Assembly: GCA_002480565.1 (NCBI GenBank)
Contig: DLCK01000084.1
Coordinates: 1 to 64,000, forward strand
Length of the DNA stretch: 64,000 nt
Direction of reading: 5' to 3'
Source: Phycisphaerales bacterium UBA7800
GTDB taxonomy: Bacteria > Planctomycetota > Phycisphaerae > Phycisphaerales > Phycisphaeraceae
In this document: one piece after another, positions 62,001-64,000 of the stretch
Layout of the letters: each line of letters opens with the position of its first letter
How positions within the stretch are numbered: position 1 is the stretch's first letter
Made by a program: the position numbers and the translations under genes
The notes under the pieces: generated by a model
Database searches by the model: none
Told to the model about the DNA's origin: nothing
The model's input: the letters and a program-made list of their open reading frames with translations, nothing else

Positions 62001-64000
62001 GCCTTACCTGCTGAGGCACTTGATCAAACCCATCTCACGGAATCAAACCTGTCACGACTAGCCTATGCCGGGCAGATCGAGCCCATCTTTGTATGGCTCG
62101 CATCACATCAAACGCCGACGCTCTCCAATGCACGAAACATTCTAACGGCATCCTGTTACCGCGCGCCCGGAGATTCTATTCTGAAATTAGCACAAGCCTT
62201 CATCACGGCTGATGAGAATGATAATTTGATCCTACTACGGGACCCTATTCTCAAATCACTTGCGTTGGGACGACTGGACCTTTTCGATGATTTACTGGCG
62301 TTGATCACACTGTATCCTGCTGATCTATATTCTCCGGAATTGACGATATTCAGCAAGCAACTTCAAAGCCTGACTTTCAAAAAAAGAGAGCTCTGGGAAC
62401 GTCAAGCTGGATTGATCAGTGCAATTCAGAATCGAGCGCTTGAATATGGCCATCTTGGGATTTACCAACGGTACCAAACATATCACCTACCGACCAAGTC
62501 GCGTTCACCTGGCATTTGGAACTTGCCCTCCATTCGCCATCTGCACTGGCAGACTTTGCGGACACCGCTGGCCATGTCGATCAAGCTTGACAATCGAATC
62601 ATGTTTGATGCACTCATTGCCAATGGCCCCATAGTCAACAATGCTAACCAACCAGACCGTGCTCCGATCCCAGCAGCACTGGAAAACCATGATGGATACT
62701 ATCTGCAAGAGTTACTCGAACACGGCTTTTTCATCCCTCCCTTGTATCTAAAGCCCGGGCAGTTGGTCCATCCCAAACGGTTTGAGCAGCTCATGCAATG
62801 GTCAACGCAATTGGATGCGTCCCAACGACTACGACTATTTCTACCCATTGCTTTGGAATTAGAAGATCTCAAAGCGGTTGATCAACTTCTAGAGCTTATC
62901 GATGATCCCAATGCACCAGAGCTTGTTCGTCAATTCATCGATACATCCAATAAACAATTACTCGAACTGCTCAAAGCAAAAGGTTGGGATGTAGCTACCC
63001 ACACTCCCCTTTCGTGCTTGGGGAAAAATGGCACGACCTCCATTAACACATTGGACTGGCTGATTCAAAACGGTTGGGACTTGAAACAAACCAATGATCT
63101 AGGTCAAACCGCTTTGATGTGTGCAGCCAAAGCCCATCAAGCGATGAACTGTTACGTATTACTTGAGGCCGGTGCAGACGTATTACAGGAAGACCCGCAA
63201 GGCCGCACCGCCAAGCAATACGCCAATGGCAAAAATACCCAAAACGTCATCGCTGCCTTTCCCCCTGCTAAACAGAATCAACCCAACCCATCGAACACAC
63301 CACCCCGCCCACAGAAACTTGATGACTCTGAACTAGATCAAATGTTGACAAAAGCAGTCATGGAAAATGATCGAGCATCTGCAATGTTGTATCTGGCATG
63401 GGGTGGTCGGGTATGGATTCCATTCAAAAATTACAATGGCCATGAAAACCTGCAATTATCGCCCCTGATGTATGCCTGCTCGCGTGGGGATACCGAATTA
63501 GCCAGAACCTTGATCGTCCAAGGTCACGATCGCGTGGATCAACGCAATACTGAGCATTGGACGCCCTTGATGTTTGCTTCGGCACATGGTCATTCGGACC
63601 TGGTCTCATTGTTGTTGGAATTCAATGCTGACTGGCGATTGGTCAATGACCAACAGATGACTGCCTTGGAACTTGCCCGGATGTATGGTCATGCCAACGT
63701 TCAAGCGGTCTTTGAGAAACGGGGGTTAATCAAAAAGGATGCACGCGAATTGATGCGCGTACTTAGACTAAATGACTGGGAACAATTTCGAAAAATGGTG
63801 ACAGACGATGGCTATGACATCAACGCTGAGGATCATCTTGGCAGAACTGTTCTGTATCTGGTTCTGAATCTCATCAATCAAAGCCCCCCCTCAATTCACT
63901 ATCCAAGATACTACAATCCGTATTCGAGCAAAGTTCAACAACTGTTGGATATGGGAGCAGATCCTAATCACCAGGATCGTTTCGGGAAGACCGTTCTGCA
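59097..64000 (+). CDS. giant CsgG-like/propeller/ankyrin protein, copy 2 (3' end missing)
   Basis: The frame is open from ATG 59097 (or 59100) to the window edge, at least 1634 residues. GGAG lies five to eight bases upstream. A signal peptide (about 3-25) is followed by a CsgG-like domain (TVLVAPFELSSRWYRN, LVDRQQLNKSVEEL), a helical region, a propeller-like region (GIAVINLTDEHIQLWTVDDG) and C-terminal ankyrin repeats (EHWTPLMFASAHGHSDLVSL). It aligns with the protein at 52211 over its whole visible length, at roughly 40-45 percent identity judged by eye. Confidence 0.85.
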   Translation, partial: MMRIQTQIKSLLLVLAIAIVWVTPIDAAPSLFSVNPLKAIEQFIENAPRVEGQPSTPFPKNPTVLVAPFELSSRWYRNKSTSINLADLLMVQLNDMPDIRLVDRQQLNKSVEELATSLVMDAGQIMRLSSVLKADIALRCVVIQDIKTLKTSLKMQAIDIRHASILAAQSFDLQANAEGFFNPTESDMAQLTRAARPLIQQAITIRRQLANKTILAPLFFCDMSDNDVLSQYQTRFGEFATQAGKQLTNVRILKIAGMDYAATEQVLSLSGLGNADPNAWQSVADQYLWGYYTQLPHPDNTPINDIPVSLKLYCWDGLNAPREYHQQTTVSQFVPAIQRLCEQVCKQIPAQKNLQRCEGLNRQIARHLVSEASKTRRREKAGHSSIRIKTYYRFLRELAAFFDPEDDRLASNNIVSETYKTAHSLRSVFFTKLEEINRWQQFFQHYPNATAKSSYTIKSYVRVLTQAIEYLHMDLHADEYNSDAVLHLNEFPLDMPTYAIGKQMQELAQRCIELGDLFNRTKLSEAPSGLKAYQKLAKAIQSIPVQTSLTQRAYEVVTRISKTNPKGQSPKNLSQETKPIPMIAPKLLAQLQQIREGKTTERPAKSVLYDARIVPPHPLQLLDVPRINAPMLPTSQLMHIDFQHHSSNNLPLSHAIRLTCDLDEIWNYGYFGEHSYNAASQKIRNGFELFRNKTKHCAVTQDGKLYLSVKRKGIAVINLTDEHIQLWTVDDGLLWDSPNQLVIVDKKLYVTFKDHRMNMIDLKTNQITERQLECPANSTIKPTGNHLIAFGSWLLVDKTFLFNTQTGKTQRLGHVLSQLLAGKHHTTIANDIPVQRTAVQGDTLWLTTDTQLIRLNLAKNQCDAWELPFAQPDHLAATARTVYLAYCESTWLNSHHTQVNMHNPDLNMPTHLLAWDINKQALQGRMILPGNMQALAVDYGMLWTFIDRADQRQLLQIITNDPQASRPIALPAEALDQTHLTESNLSRLAYAGQIEPIFVWLASHQTPTLSNARNILTASCYRAPGDSILKLAQAFITADENDNLILLRDPILKSLALGRLDLFDDLLALITLYPADLYSPELTIFSKQLQSLTFKKRELWERQAGLISAIQNRALEYGHLGIYQRYQTYHLPTKSRSPGIWNLPSIRHLHWQTLRTPLAMSIKLDNRIMFDALIANGPIVNNANQPDRAPIPAALENHDGYYLQELLEHGFFIPPLYLKPGQLVHPKRFEQLMQWSTQLDASQRLRLFLPIALELEDLKAVDQLLELIDDPNAPELVRQFIDTSNKQLLELLKAKGWDVATHTPLSCLGKNGTTSINTLDWLIQNGWDLKQTNDLGQTALMCAAKAHQAMNCYVLLEAGADVLQEDPQGRTAKQYANGKNTQNVIAAFPPAKQNQPNPSNTPPRPQKLDDSELDQMLTKAVMENDRASAMLYLAWGGRVWIPFKNYNGHENLQLSPLMYACSRGDTELARTLIVQGHDRVDQRNTEHWTPLMFASAHGHSDLVSLLLEFNADWRLVNDQQMTALELARMYGHANVQAVFEKRGLIKKDARELMRVLRLNDWEQFRKMVTDDGYDINAEDHLGRTVLYLVLNLINQSPPSIHYPRYYNPYSSKVQQLLDMGADPNHQDRFGKTVL

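Overview
The window looks like chromosomal DNA from a planctomycete, most likely a Phycisphaerae-type lineage. This is inferred from gene content, not from a marker gene: several groEL copies, two PilT-type ATPases, H-X9-DG prepilin-like proteins, very long secreted proteins of unknown function, GxxExxY genes with flanking repeats and weak or absent Shine-Dalgarno sequences at many starts. It is mostly ordinary housekeeping DNA with several accessory islands. There is no rRNA, CRISPR array, phage or classical insertion sequence. One tRNA (Lys, TTT) was found.

Layout. 1-2473: a membrane sensor histidine kinase (leftward), preceded at the window edge by a possible gene fragment. 2911-9577: a rightward chaperone block, groL1-groS-groL2, a GxxExxY nuclease-fold gene inside a 26-bp inverted-repeat element, dnaJ, grpE and an FmdB zinc ribbon. 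9737-16218 (leftward): two PilT-like ATPases separated by a long hairpin, a chemotaxis receptor and a Cys-rich SO_0444-type metal permease. 16389-18344: a two-gene module of unknown function. 18578-32602: a carbohydrate locus. Its leftward arm encodes a pseudopilin, a secreted carbohydrate-binding protein, a secreted glycosidase-like protein, a solute-binding protein fused to an ABC permease, and a second permease with a huge periplasmic insertion. Its rightward arm encodes a Gfo/Idh/MocA oxidoreductase and a heparinase II/III-like lyase, with a convergent AraC regulator. No ABC ATPase is present, so one encoded elsewhere is presumably used.

33284-34295: tRNA-Lys and TatD nuclease. 34631-37531: the most interesting island, a compact operon of NTP_transf_5 nucleotidyltransferase (with a C-terminal SET-like domain), a 62-residue peptide with a twin-arginine motif and a C-terminal serine, a PqqD-like peptide chaperone and an HPr-kinase-related kinase. 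This resembles the tailoring half of a phosphorylated lasso-peptide cluster without the lasso-forming enzymes, and may be a RiPP-like peptide system. It is bracketed by two copies of a short palindromic repeat. 37590-44004: housekeeping genes (RluA pseudouridine synthase, a membrane TPR-like protein, a lipoprotein, pyrR-pyrB, a small coiled-coil protein, gmk, a VOC protein, a cobalamin adenosyltransferase). 44291-44391: a candidate structured small RNA.

44499-50503 (leftward): a zinc-ribbon membrane protein, a cytoplasmic glycosidase-like protein, a CsgG/LpoB-like secreted protein and a secreted GATase-like protein. 50673-64000 (rightward): two tandem copies of a gene pair, each a secreted ankyrin protein followed by a giant CsgG-like/propeller/ankyrin protein. 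The last gene runs off the window.

Several intergenic gaps carry heptanucleotide tandem repeats resembling the STRR arrays of cyanobacteria. All assignments come from reading translations and sequence by eye; no database search was run.
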